Source of the DNA: an uncultured Lachnospiraceae bacterium
Lineage (GTDB): Bacteria > Bacillota > Clostridia > Lachnospirales > Lachnospiraceae
DNA: 5,612 nucleotides
Reading direction: 5' to 3'
NCBI GenBank assembly: GCA_945492935.1
Contig: CALYVE010000135.1
Coordinates: 1 to 5,612, forward strand
In this document: positions 1 through 5,612 of the stretch, piece by piece
Layout: every line of letters begins with the position of its first letter
Numbering within the stretch: position 1 is the stretch's first letter
Notes under the pieces: model-generated
The model's database searches: none
Told to the model about the DNA's origin: nothing
The model's input: only the letters and a program-made list of their open reading frames with translations
Made by a program: the position numbers and the translations under genes

Positions 1-1197
1 TCTAATTCTGTATATTAAATCAAATTTCTGTATTTTTTCTTCGAATACACTTTCTTTCATGACATCCGTCAAGAATGCATATTCCCCGGAAACGCCATCG
101 ACTGTGACAAATTTCACATCTCCGAAGACAGCCTTTATCTGCTCTGCATCCACGGTATCCTTTACTCGAACAAAGAACTTGCAGGCAAATTCGGATTTGT
201 CACCAAGAATCATTTTGTTCGGATCCCAGATTGTCATAATATTTGTGTCCACATGCTTTGCAGCATCAACGACATCTGCCACAACAGCACTTGCTGTCGG
301 AAGCTTACCGGCTCCGCTACCATAGAACATGGTATCACCAACCATATTTCCGTTTACGAAGATTCCGTTAAAAACGCCATTTACGGTTGCAAGCGGATGC
401 TCCTTATCAAGAATGAATGGAGCGACCATGCAATATACCTTTCCATCAATGCTCTTGCTTGTTCCGAGCAACTTAATCGAACCGGACATTGCCTTTGCAT
501 AATTAATATCTGTCTCCGTAATCTTTGTAATACCCTCTGTATAAATGTCCTGATAATCAACCTGCTGTCCGTAAGCAAGAGAAGTCAGGATAGCAATCTT
601 ACGACATGCATCATATCCTTCAACATCTGCTTCCGGATTACGCTCTGCATATCCAAGGTCCTGTGCCTGCTTTAAAACAGCATCGAAAGCAGAACCTTCC
701 GCTGTCATCTTTGATAAAATATAATTTGTTGTACCATTTAAGATACCTGTAATTTCTGTAACCTCATCTGCTGTCAAAGACTGGTTCAATGGTCGAATAA
801 TCGGAATACCACCACCAACAGATGCCTCAAACAAGAAGTTTACATTGTGCGCTTTCGCAATGGCAAGAAGTTCTGCACCATGCACTGCGACAAGCTCTTT
901 GTTCGAGGTAGCCACGTGCTTTCCTGCCTCAAGTGCCCGCTTTACAAAGGAATATGCCGGATTCACCCCGCCCATTACTTCAACAACGATTTTTACTTCA
1001 GGATCATTTGCAATAACCTCATAATCGTGAACAAGAATGTCTTGCACCGGATCCCCCGGAAACTCGCGCAAATCAAGTACGTATTTGATATTAATTTCCT
1101 GCCCTGCACGTTTTGCTATGCTGTCATGGTTCTTTGTAATAACTTCAACTACTCCGGAACCTACTGTACCGTAACCTAAAACTGCAACCTGAATCAT
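1..1197 (-). CDS. hom: Homoserine dehydrogenase, 3' end cut off by the window edge
   Basis: Cytoplasmic enzyme that reduces aspartate-4-semialdehyde to homoserine with NAD(P)H, the branch point towards threonine and methionine. Translating the minus strand from the ATG at 1197 gives 399 open codons to the window edge with no stop. Seen in order: an N-terminal Rossmann nucleotide-binding loop GYGTVG (residues 8-13); the SNK motif with Lys100; NGTTNYIL (154-161); and the family signature GYAE...D...GYDACRK (182-200), in which Glu185, Asp196 and Lys200 align with the catalytic-site residues of yeast and bacterial enzymes. A C-terminal ACT-like region (about 335-395) begins near KFFVRVKDT; in this family ACT domains commonly bind threonine or another effector for feedback control. 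Family members with an ACT domain are usually about 400-435 residues and end in an IR-rich strand, so only a few codons are probably missing. The start overlaps the cheW stop (ATGA) and has an AGGAG site 8 nt upstream. The family call is very secure. Confidence 0.96.
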   Translation of the reverse strand, partial: MIQVAVLGYGTVGSGVVEVITKNHDSIAKRAGQEINIKYVLDLREFPGDPVQDILVHDYEVIANDPEVKIVVEVMGGVNPAYSFVKRALEAGKHVATSNKELVAVHGAELLAIAKAHNVNFLFEASVGGGIPIIRPLNQSLTADEVTEITGILNGTTNYILSKMTAEGSAFDAVLKQAQDLGYAERNPEADVEGYDACRKIAILTSLAYGQQVDYQDIYTEGITKITETDINYAKAMSGSIKLLGTSKSIDGKVYCMVAPFILDKEHPLATVNGVFNGIFVNGNMVGDTMFYGSGAGKLPTASAVVADVVDAAKHVDTNIMTIWDPNKMILGDKSEFACKFFVRVKDTVDAEQIKAVFGDVKFVTVDGVSGEYAFLTDVMKESVFEEKIQKFDLIYRIR

Positions 1198-1700
1198 CTT
1201 ATCATCTCCTCTTCCTCATTCCCGGATTCTTCAAGTGAACGCTTAATATTTTCAAAATCAACTTCACTCATAATATGATCAACAGAAATACAAAGTATTA
1301 TTTCGCTCTCTGTCCCATCAGCACTCGGAACGCGAATAACACTCTCAAGGTAATCTGTCTCATCGCTTTTAACAACTATAGGAATCTCCATAACGTCCGT
1401 TTCCGAAACGGTCTGGATTCCAAGTACATCATCCACCTCAAAACCAAAGAAAATATCATGTGTTTCTGATATCAACAACTGTTTCTCTTCTGTAAGAGAC
1501 GGCTCATCAATCTGAAGCTTCTCACGAAGATTGTAAACAGGCGCTAAATAGCCACGCATATGAATCAAACCTTTAATATGCTCTGCAGCGGCAGGAACCG
1601 GAACAAGTACATACGACTGTTCAATTCCATAAATCTTGGATAACTGCATACAGTATTTTTGTGTTCCTAATGAAAAAATAACATACTGTGCTTCTGCCAT
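1194..1700 (-). CDS. cheW: CheW-domain chemotaxis coupling protein
   Basis: A 168-residue single-domain protein of the CheW family, the cytoplasmic adaptor that links methyl-accepting chemotaxis receptors to the histidine kinase CheA. Seen: an N-terminal strand YVIFSLGTQKYCMQL (6-20); GIEQ (25-28); VPVPAAAEHIKGLIHMRG (33-50); and APVYNLR (53-59). Arg49 in the MRG sequence matches the conserved arginine of the NLRG motif (Arg62 in E. coli) that contributes to receptor binding. A second beta-rich half follows (about 74-142). There is no receiver domain, so it is not CheV, and no kinase domain. The last 20-25 residues form an acidic tail with four consecutive glutamates, beyond where many CheW proteins end. 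It sits 17 nt after prfB and overlaps hom, away from any other visible chemotaxis gene, so it may be a second CheW or serve a different CheA or receptor set. The family is secure; the role is inferred. Confidence 0.92.
   Translation of the reverse strand: MAEAQYVIFSLGTQKYCMQLSKIYGIEQSYVLVPVPAAAEHIKGLIHMRGYLAPVYNLREKLQIDEPSLTEEKQLLISETHDIFFGFEVDDVLGIQTVSETDVMEIPIVVKSDETDYLESVIRVPSADGTESEIILCISVDHIMSEVDFENIKRSLEESGNEEEEMIR
1206..1210 (-). promoter_or_regulatory. Ribosome binding site of hom, inside the 3' end of cheW
   Basis: AGGAG lies 8 nt upstream of the hom ATG at 1197. It is built from the GAG codons of the poly-Glu tail of the upstream CheW protein. The cheW stop TGA (1196-1194) overlaps the hom ATG as ATGA, an arrangement typical of translational coupling by termination and reinitiation. 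The site and overlap are seen directly; the coupling is inferred. Confidence 0.85.
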
Positions 1701-1707
1701 CTAACCA

Positions 1708-1714
1708 CTCCTCT
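1708..1714 (-). promoter_or_regulatory. Ribosome binding site of cheW
   Basis: AGAGGAG ends 7 nt before the cheW ATG at 1700, inside the 17-nt gap after the prfB stop. It is a strong match to the anti-Shine-Dalgarno sequence and supports that ATG as the start. Confidence 0.85.
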
Positions 1715-1717
1715 TCG

Positions 1718-2840
1718 CTAAAACTCTTCCTCGGATTTCGTGTTGATCCATTTGAGGTATGCATTCATAAAGACATCCACACCTCCGTCTAAAACTGCCT
1801 GCGCATTACCACTTTCACAGCCTGTACGATTATCTTTGACTAAAACGTATGGCTGTAAAACATAAGAACGAATCTGACTTCCCCATCCATTCTCTGTGAC
1901 CTCTCCTCGAATGTCGGAGATACGCTCAGCATTTTCCTGCTGTTTCATTAAATAAAGCTTTGCACGAAGCATTTTCATAGCTTTATCTTTATTACTATGT
2001 TGTGAACGTTCATTCTGACATTGCACAACAATTCCTGTCGGAATATGTGTAATTCGAACTGCTGATGAGGTCTTATTAATATGCTGACCACCTGCACCAC
2101 TTGAGCGATACGTATCTACACGTAAATCCTCATCGCGAATCTCAATCTCTATTGTATCATCAATCTCCGGCATTACATCAACCGCAGCAAAGGAAGTTTG
2201 TCTCTTGCCTGCTGCATTAAATGGCGAAATACGAACCAGTCGGTGAACACCCTTCTCCGACTTCAAGTAGCCATATGCATGTAAGCCATTTACCTGGAAG
2301 CATACCGACTTGATACCGGCCTCATCACCATCCTGATAATCAAGAACTTCTATCGACAATTTCTTTTTTTCTGCCCATCTTGTATACATGCGATACAACA
2401 TCTGCACCCAGTCGCAAGCTTCTGTACCACCTGCGCCGGCATGCATTGTGACAATTGCGTTATTCGAATCAAACTCGCCGGAAAGCATTGTCTCAATTCG
2501 AAAGTCATCGAATCTGACTTTAAAATCCTCCAGCTCGGTTGCAATCTCTTCAACAAGCTCCGAGTCATTTTCTTCCTCAGCCATGATAATCATTGTCTCC
2601 ATATCCTCAAAGCTTCCTTTGATTGTTTCGTATCTAGCTATGACATCTTTGAGATTTTTTAGTTCACAGCTAACCTGCTTGCTTGCTTCCACATCTTCCC
2701 AAAAGCCGGGCGATTCCATCTTAGCTTCCAGCTCGGTTATACGAAGCTCCTTGCCGGCAATGTCAAAGTGAATCCCTCACTTCTGCCAGCGGTGTTCTAT
2801 ATTCATTTAACGTGAATCGAAATTGATCCAGTTCAATCAC
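1718..2840 (-). CDS. prfB: Peptide chain release factor 2, expressed through a programmed +1 frameshift
   Basis: RF2 recognises UGA and UAA stop codons on the ribosome and triggers peptide release. Translation starts at GTG 2840 (AGGTGA site just upstream), reads 25 codons ending in EVRDSL, then meets TGA at 2765-2763. A +1 shift at CTT skips one T and continues as GAC from 2764 to the TAG at 1720-1718, giving 373 residues, close to the 365-366 of E. coli and B. subtilis RF2. In this numbering the stop-recognition tripeptide SPF is at 205-207 and the catalytic GGQ at 250-252, exactly as in E. coli; Gln252 is the usual methylation target of PrmC. Residue 246 is Ser, not the Thr of E. coli K-12. 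The downstream frame is closed by a TGA at 2779-2777 and contains no GTG or TTG start before ATG 2719. That ATG would give a 333-residue protein lacking the first 40 residues and has only a weak GGA upstream. The gene lies 17 nt after secA, a pairing known from Bacillota. Confidence 0.97.
2762..2777 (-). promoter_or_regulatory. RF2 programmed +1 frameshift site
   Basis: Minus-strand codons 22-26 of prfB read AGG GAT TCA CTT TGA followed by C. CTT-TGA-C is the canonical slippery codon, stop and poor-termination context of bacterial prfB genes. When RF2 is scarce the ribosome pauses at UGA and slips from CUU to UUU, restoring RF2 synthesis. The TGA is codon 26, the same codon position as in E. 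coli. The upstream Shine-Dalgarno-like stimulator, AGGGGG in E. coli, occupies the same register here but reads AGGGAT, so only AGGG can pair (with one G-U). The sequence is seen directly; the mechanism is established knowledge of this gene family. Confidence 0.96.
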
Positions 2841-2845
2841 TGCTT

Positions 2846-2851
2846 TCACCT
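2846..2851 (-). promoter_or_regulatory. Ribosome binding site that selects the GTG start of prfB
   Basis: AGGTGA matches six consecutive bases of the anti-Shine-Dalgarno complement (AGGAGGTGA region) and ends 5 nt before the GTG at 2840, within the 17-nt gap after the secA TAA. With the conserved frameshift peptide downstream, it fixes the start even though no ATG is present in that frame. Confidence 0.8.
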
Positions 2852-2857
2852 ACTTTG

Positions 2858-5431
2858 TTATGCATTACGTCCGCAACACATTTTATATTTTTTTCCACTG
2901 CCGCATGGGCATGGGTCGTTACGGCCAATCTTAGCACTCGCGCGCTTAATAGGGCCTTTCTTCACAGAATCGTCTCGGTTCGTACCGGTTACCTTAGCAA
3001 CCTCTTCTCTCTCAACCTTCTGCTCAATCTTAACGTGAAGCAACATCTGTACTGTCTCCTCACGAATGGATTCTGTCATAGCATTGAACATGTCAAAGCC
3101 GGCAAACTTGTATTCTACTACAGGATCCTTGCTGCCGTATGCCTGTAGGCCAACACCCTGGCGAAGCTGTGCCATATCATCAATATGAGCCATCCACTTC
3201 TTGTCAATAACCTTAAGAAGGATTACACGCTCAAGCTCACGGACATGCTCTGCATCCGGAAATTCTGCTTCCTTCGCTTCGTAAACCTTAGCTGCCTCCT
3301 CTTTCAATCTCTGCTTAAACGCATTTAAGTTGCTTGAAGACTTCTCTTCATCCGTCAACGAAATTGGTGAAAGCGGAATAATCGGAATCAAAATCTGATT
3401 TAATTCTTCAATCTCCCACTGTGATGACGGAAGTTCCGGTGAACATGTTTTGTCTACGTAGCTTTCTACAGTCTCCTGAATAAATTTGAAAATTACGTCA
3501 CGCATATTTTCGCCATCCAAAACACGACGTCTCTCTGCGTAAATGACTTCTCTTTGATCATTATTCACCTGATCATATTCTAATAAACTCTTACGAATCG
3601 CAAAGTTATTTGACTCAATCTTCTTCTGTGCCTTCTCTACGAAACGTGTAATTGTCTTATGCTGAATTTCTTCGCCGTCCGGAATATGAAGTGCATCATA
3701 AATGGATTTCACTCGTTCAGAACCAAACAGACGCATCAAATCATCATCTAATGATAAATAGAACTTAGATGCACCCTTATCACCCTGACGACCGGCACGA
3801 CCACGTAACTGATTATCAATACGACGGGACTCATGACGCTCTGTACCGATGATAAGAAGACCGCCAAGCTCTGCCACGCCTTCTCCAAGCTTGATATCGG
3901 TACCACGACCAGCCATGTTTGTTGCAATTGTAACTGCGCCGCGCTGACCGGCATCTGCTACGATTTCAGCCTCAAGCTCATGGAATTTGGCATTTAATAC
4001 CTTGTGCTTGATTCCACGCTTTGTAAACATACGCGAAAGCTCTTCGGATGCATCAATTGTAATAGTACCAACTAATACCGGCTGTCCCTTTGCATTTGCC
4101 TCAGCAACAACCTCAACGATTGCTTCTAATTTTTCTCTCTTCGTCTTAAAAATAGAATCCTGATAATCAATTCTCTGAACAGGAAGGTTTGTAGGTACTT
4201 CTACAACGTCCATACCATAAATCTCTCGGAATTCGTTTTCTTCTGTTAATGCCGTACCAGTCATACCGGCTTTCTTCTTATACTTATTAAAGAAGTTCTG
4301 GAACGTAATCGTTGCAAGCGTACGGCTCTCGCGCTTAACTTTAACATTTTCCTTCGCCTCGATAGCCTGATGCAAACCATCCGAGAAACGTCTACCCGGC
4401 ATAATACGTCCTGTAAACTCATCTACGATTAATACTTCATCGTCCTTGACAACATAGTCCTTATCGCGGAACATAAGTGCATGTGCACGAAGTGCCATAA
4501 TCATATTGTGTTGAATATCAATATTGTCTGCATCTGAAAAGTTATCAATATGGAAGAACTGCTCAACTTCTTTTACACCCTGCTCTGTAAGAACAACTTG
4601 CTTGTCCTTTTCATTTACAAGGTAATCTCCATCCTCCTCAGCCTGAACACCCATAAGTGCATCCATCTTGCTAATCTCCATAGAAGCGGTACCGCGCTTC
4701 ATTCGTCTTGCAAGATAATCACACATCTTGTAAAGGTCTGTTGATTTGCCGCTTTGACCTGAAATAATAAGTGGTGTACGTGCCTCATCAATAAGAACGG
4801 AGTCAACCTCATCTACGATGGCATAATGTAACTCTCTCTGAACGAGCTGTTCTTTGTAGATAACCATGTTATCTCTCAAATAATCGAAGCCAAGTTCGTT
4901 GTTTGTTACATATGTAATATCACAATTGTAGGCTGCTCGACGGGCATCCTTTTCATCACCATTTAGGATAACGCCCACCTTTAAGCCAAGGAATTCATGC
5001 ACCTTACCCATCCACTCAGCATCACGCTTAGCAAGATAATCATTTACCGTAACGATGTGAACACCTTTACCCTCTAATGCATTTAAGTATGCAGGAAGCG
5101 TCGACACAAGTGTCTTACCTTCACCTGTACGCATCTCAGGAATACGTCCCTGGTGGAGTAAAATACCACCAATTAACTGTACGCGATAATGCTTCATGCC
5201 AAGCACACGGGCTGCCGCCTCACGTACAACCGCAAAAGCTTCTACAAGAAGGTCATCCAACGTCTCGCCGTCTGCTAAACGCTTCTTAAATATCTCTGTC
5301 TTCGCCTTAAGCTCATCATCACTTAATTTCTGCATATCCTCATCCAATGCTTCAATCGCATCTACAATCGGATAAATCTTTTTTAACTCTTTTTCACTAT
5401 GGGTGCCAAACACCTTTTCAATAATACCCAT
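2858..5431 (-). CDS. secA: Protein translocase motor ATPase SecA
   Basis: The ATP-driven motor that pushes preproteins through the SecYEG channel, cytosolic and membrane-associated. With the start at ATG 5431 the product has 857 residues, in the usual range (about 840 in B. subtilis, 901 in E. coli). Seen in order: the N-terminus MGIIEKVFGTHSEKELK typical of SecA; Walker A GEGKT (103-107); Walker B DEVD (207-210) followed by IDEARTPLIISG; a preprotein cross-linking region (about 220-370); DEFTGRIMPGRRFSDGLHQA (337-356); helicase motif V AGRGTDIKLGEG (507-518); motif VI QLRGRAGRQGD (541-551); the helical scaffold and IRA1-type segment IDKKWMAHIDDMAQLRQG (742-759); and a C-terminal zinc site CPC(X8)CC (841-853) that contacts SecB or membrane lipids in homologues. 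A TTG at 5449 would add six residues, but the perfect GGAGG lies inside that extension and sits 5 nt before ATG 5431, so the ATG is preferred. No inactivating change is seen. It is the first gene of the operon. Confidence 0.98.
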   Translation of the reverse strand: MGIIEKVFGTHSEKELKKIYPIVDAIEALDEDMQKLSDDELKAKTEIFKKRLADGETLDDLLVEAFAVVREAAARVLGMKHYRVQLIGGILLHQGRIPEMRTGEGKTLVSTLPAYLNALEGKGVHIVTVNDYLAKRDAEWMGKVHEFLGLKVGVILNGDEKDARRAAYNCDITYVTNNELGFDYLRDNMVIYKEQLVQRELHYAIVDEVDSVLIDEARTPLIISGQSGKSTDLYKMCDYLARRMKRGTASMEISKMDALMGVQAEEDGDYLVNEKDKQVVLTEQGVKEVEQFFHIDNFSDADNIDIQHNMIMALRAHALMFRDKDYVVKDDEVLIVDEFTGRIMPGRRFSDGLHQAIEAKENVKVKRESRTLATITFQNFFNKYKKKAGMTGTALTEENEFREIYGMDVVEVPTNLPVQRIDYQDSIFKTKREKLEAIVEVVAEANAKGQPVLVGTITIDASEELSRMFTKRGIKHKVLNAKFHELEAEIVADAGQRGAVTIATNMAGRGTDIKLGEGVAELGGLLIIGTERHESRRIDNQLRGRAGRQGDKGASKFYLSLDDDLMRLFGSERVKSIYDALHIPDGEEIQHKTITRFVEKAQKKIESNNFAIRKSLLEYDQVNNDQREVIYAERRRVLDGENMRDVIFKFIQETVESYVDKTCSPELPSSQWEIEELNQILIPIIPLSPISLTDEEKSSSNLNAFKQRLKEEAAKVYEAKEAEFPDAEHVRELERVILLKVIDKKWMAHIDDMAQLRQGVGLQAYGSKDPVVEYKFAGFDMFNAMTESIREETVQMLLHVKIEQKVEREEVAKVTGTNRDDSVKKGPIKRASAKIGRNDPCPCGSGKKYKMCCGRNA

Positions 5432-5436
5432 GAGTC

Positions 5437-5441
5437 CCTCC
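5437..5441 (-). promoter_or_regulatory. Ribosome binding site of secA
   Basis: GGAGG with a 5-nt spacer (GACTC) to the ATG at 5431. It decides the start: the alternative TTG at 5449 lies upstream of this site and would place it inside the coding sequence. Confidence 0.9.
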
Positions 5442-5500
5442 AAAAACAAATTTAATATATATCAATCGTCCAAACCGAAAAACATACATAGTCAACCTTA

Positions 5501-5529
5501 AATATAACATTAAAATAAGGCACATGCAA
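5501..5529 (-). promoter_or_regulatory. Probable sigma-A promoter of the secA operon, extended -10 type
   Basis: On the minus strand a -10 box TATATT (5506-5501, 5 of 6 consensus bases) is preceded by TGT, giving the extended -10 pattern TGnTATAAT (TG at 5509-5508). A weak -35 TTGCAT (5529-5524) lies exactly 17 nt upstream. A-tracts at 5531-5537 and 5549-5554 sit just upstream of the -35, where UP-element contacts with the RNA polymerase alpha subunit could help. Transcription would start near 5492-5494, giving a leader of about 62 nt. The motifs are seen; activity is inferred. Confidence 0.65.
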
Positions 5530-5557
5530 GTTTTTTTCGAAATGTTCATTTTTTGGT

Positions 5558-5593
5558 AATCAGAAAGAATTGCTCATCAGCAATTCTTTGATT
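5558..5593. terminator. Hairpin, possible terminator of the gene upstream of secA
   Basis: Perfect 11-bp inverted repeat: AAAGAATTGCT (5564-5574), 4-nt loop, AGCAATTCTTT (5579-5589). AATC (5558-5561) can extend the pairing with GATT (5590-5593) across a 2-nt bulge. It lies upstream of the secA promoter, where a preceding gene transcribed in the same direction would end. The stem is AT-rich and no clean U-tract follows on either strand, so an intrinsic terminator is only a fair guess; an RNA processing site or a protein-binding palindrome are alternatives. Confidence 0.45.
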
Positions 5594-5612
5594 GCACTGC
5601 CGGCAGGGCCCC

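Noticed and set aside
59..675. Plus-strand open frames at 59-325 and 253-675
   Set aside because: They lie opposite the continuous hom reading frame, which has clear enzyme motifs; the plus-strand products resemble no family I recognise and are cysteine- and serine-rich as expected of shadow frames.
2388..2771. Plus-strand 127-residue frame opposite prfB
   Set aside because: Serine-rich shadow of the acidic N-terminal half of RF2; no ribosome binding site or family resemblance.
2762..2777. TGA at prfB codon 26 as a sequencing error or pseudogene frameshift
   Set aside because: CTT-TGA-C at this exact codon is the conserved regulatory frameshift of RF2 genes, and both frames encode expected RF2 sequence on either side.
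5432..5449. TTG start for secA at 5449
   Set aside because: It would place the GGAGG site inside the coding region and add six residues not typical of SecA; ATG at 5431 has ideal spacing and the conserved N-terminus.
5451..5497. TTGACT at 5497-5492 as a -35 with the TATATATT region as -10
   Set aside because: TTGACT is a good -35 box, but no -10 lies at 16-18 nt; the TATATATT run begins about 30 nt downstream, too far for a standard promoter.
1..5612. tRNA or rRNA genes, CRISPR arrays, insertion sequences, integrases or other mobile elements
   Set aside because: Almost all of the window is accounted for by four housekeeping-type coding sequences; I found no repeat array, terminal inverted repeats, transposase-like frame or RNA gene signature in the remaining bases.

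Overview
The window holds four genes, all on the minus strand and packed head to tail. In the direction of transcription they are secA (preprotein translocase ATPase), prfB (peptide chain release factor 2), a small cheW-type chemotaxis coupling gene, and hom (homoserine dehydrogenase, running off the left edge). The protein sequences and the secA-prfB pair, which is familiar from Bacillota, point to a low-to-moderate GC Firmicute. The style of the proteins and the presence of a CheW protein suggest a motile member of the Clostridia, most likely Lachnospiraceae. The family-level call rests on general resemblance, not on a search.

Layout. Positions 5432-5612 are the only noncoding stretch of any size. 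They hold an 11-bp perfect hairpin near the right edge, two A-tracts and an extended -10 promoter, followed by a leader of about 60 nt into secA. secA (5431-2858) and prfB are separated by 17 nt. prfB and cheW are also separated by 17 nt. cheW and hom overlap in an ATGA junction. No internal promoter or terminator stands out, so the four genes look like one operon driven at least in part from the promoter upstream of secA.

The clearest regulatory feature is in prfB. The gene starts at a GTG at 2840, meets an in-frame TGA at codon 26, and continues only if the ribosome shifts +1 at CTT-TGA-C. This is the classical RF2 autoregulatory frameshift. The full-length product is 373 residues, and its SPF and GGQ motifs fall at the same residue numbers as in E. 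coli RF2. A gene caller that ignores the shift would start at the ATG at 2719 and lose 40 residues.

The four products have no common pathway: protein export, translation termination, chemosensory signalling and the aspartate-family amino acid pathway. secA-prfB is a conserved pair; the cheW-hom extension is the less expected part. I see no defence system, mobile element, CRISPR array or RNA gene. The points that deserve a second look are the weak Shine-Dalgarno-like stimulator at the frameshift site, the stop codon pattern along the operon (RF2's own gene ends in the RF1-only codon TAG, while the cheW-hom overlap depends on a TGA), and the placement of a chemotaxis adaptor between two housekeeping genes.
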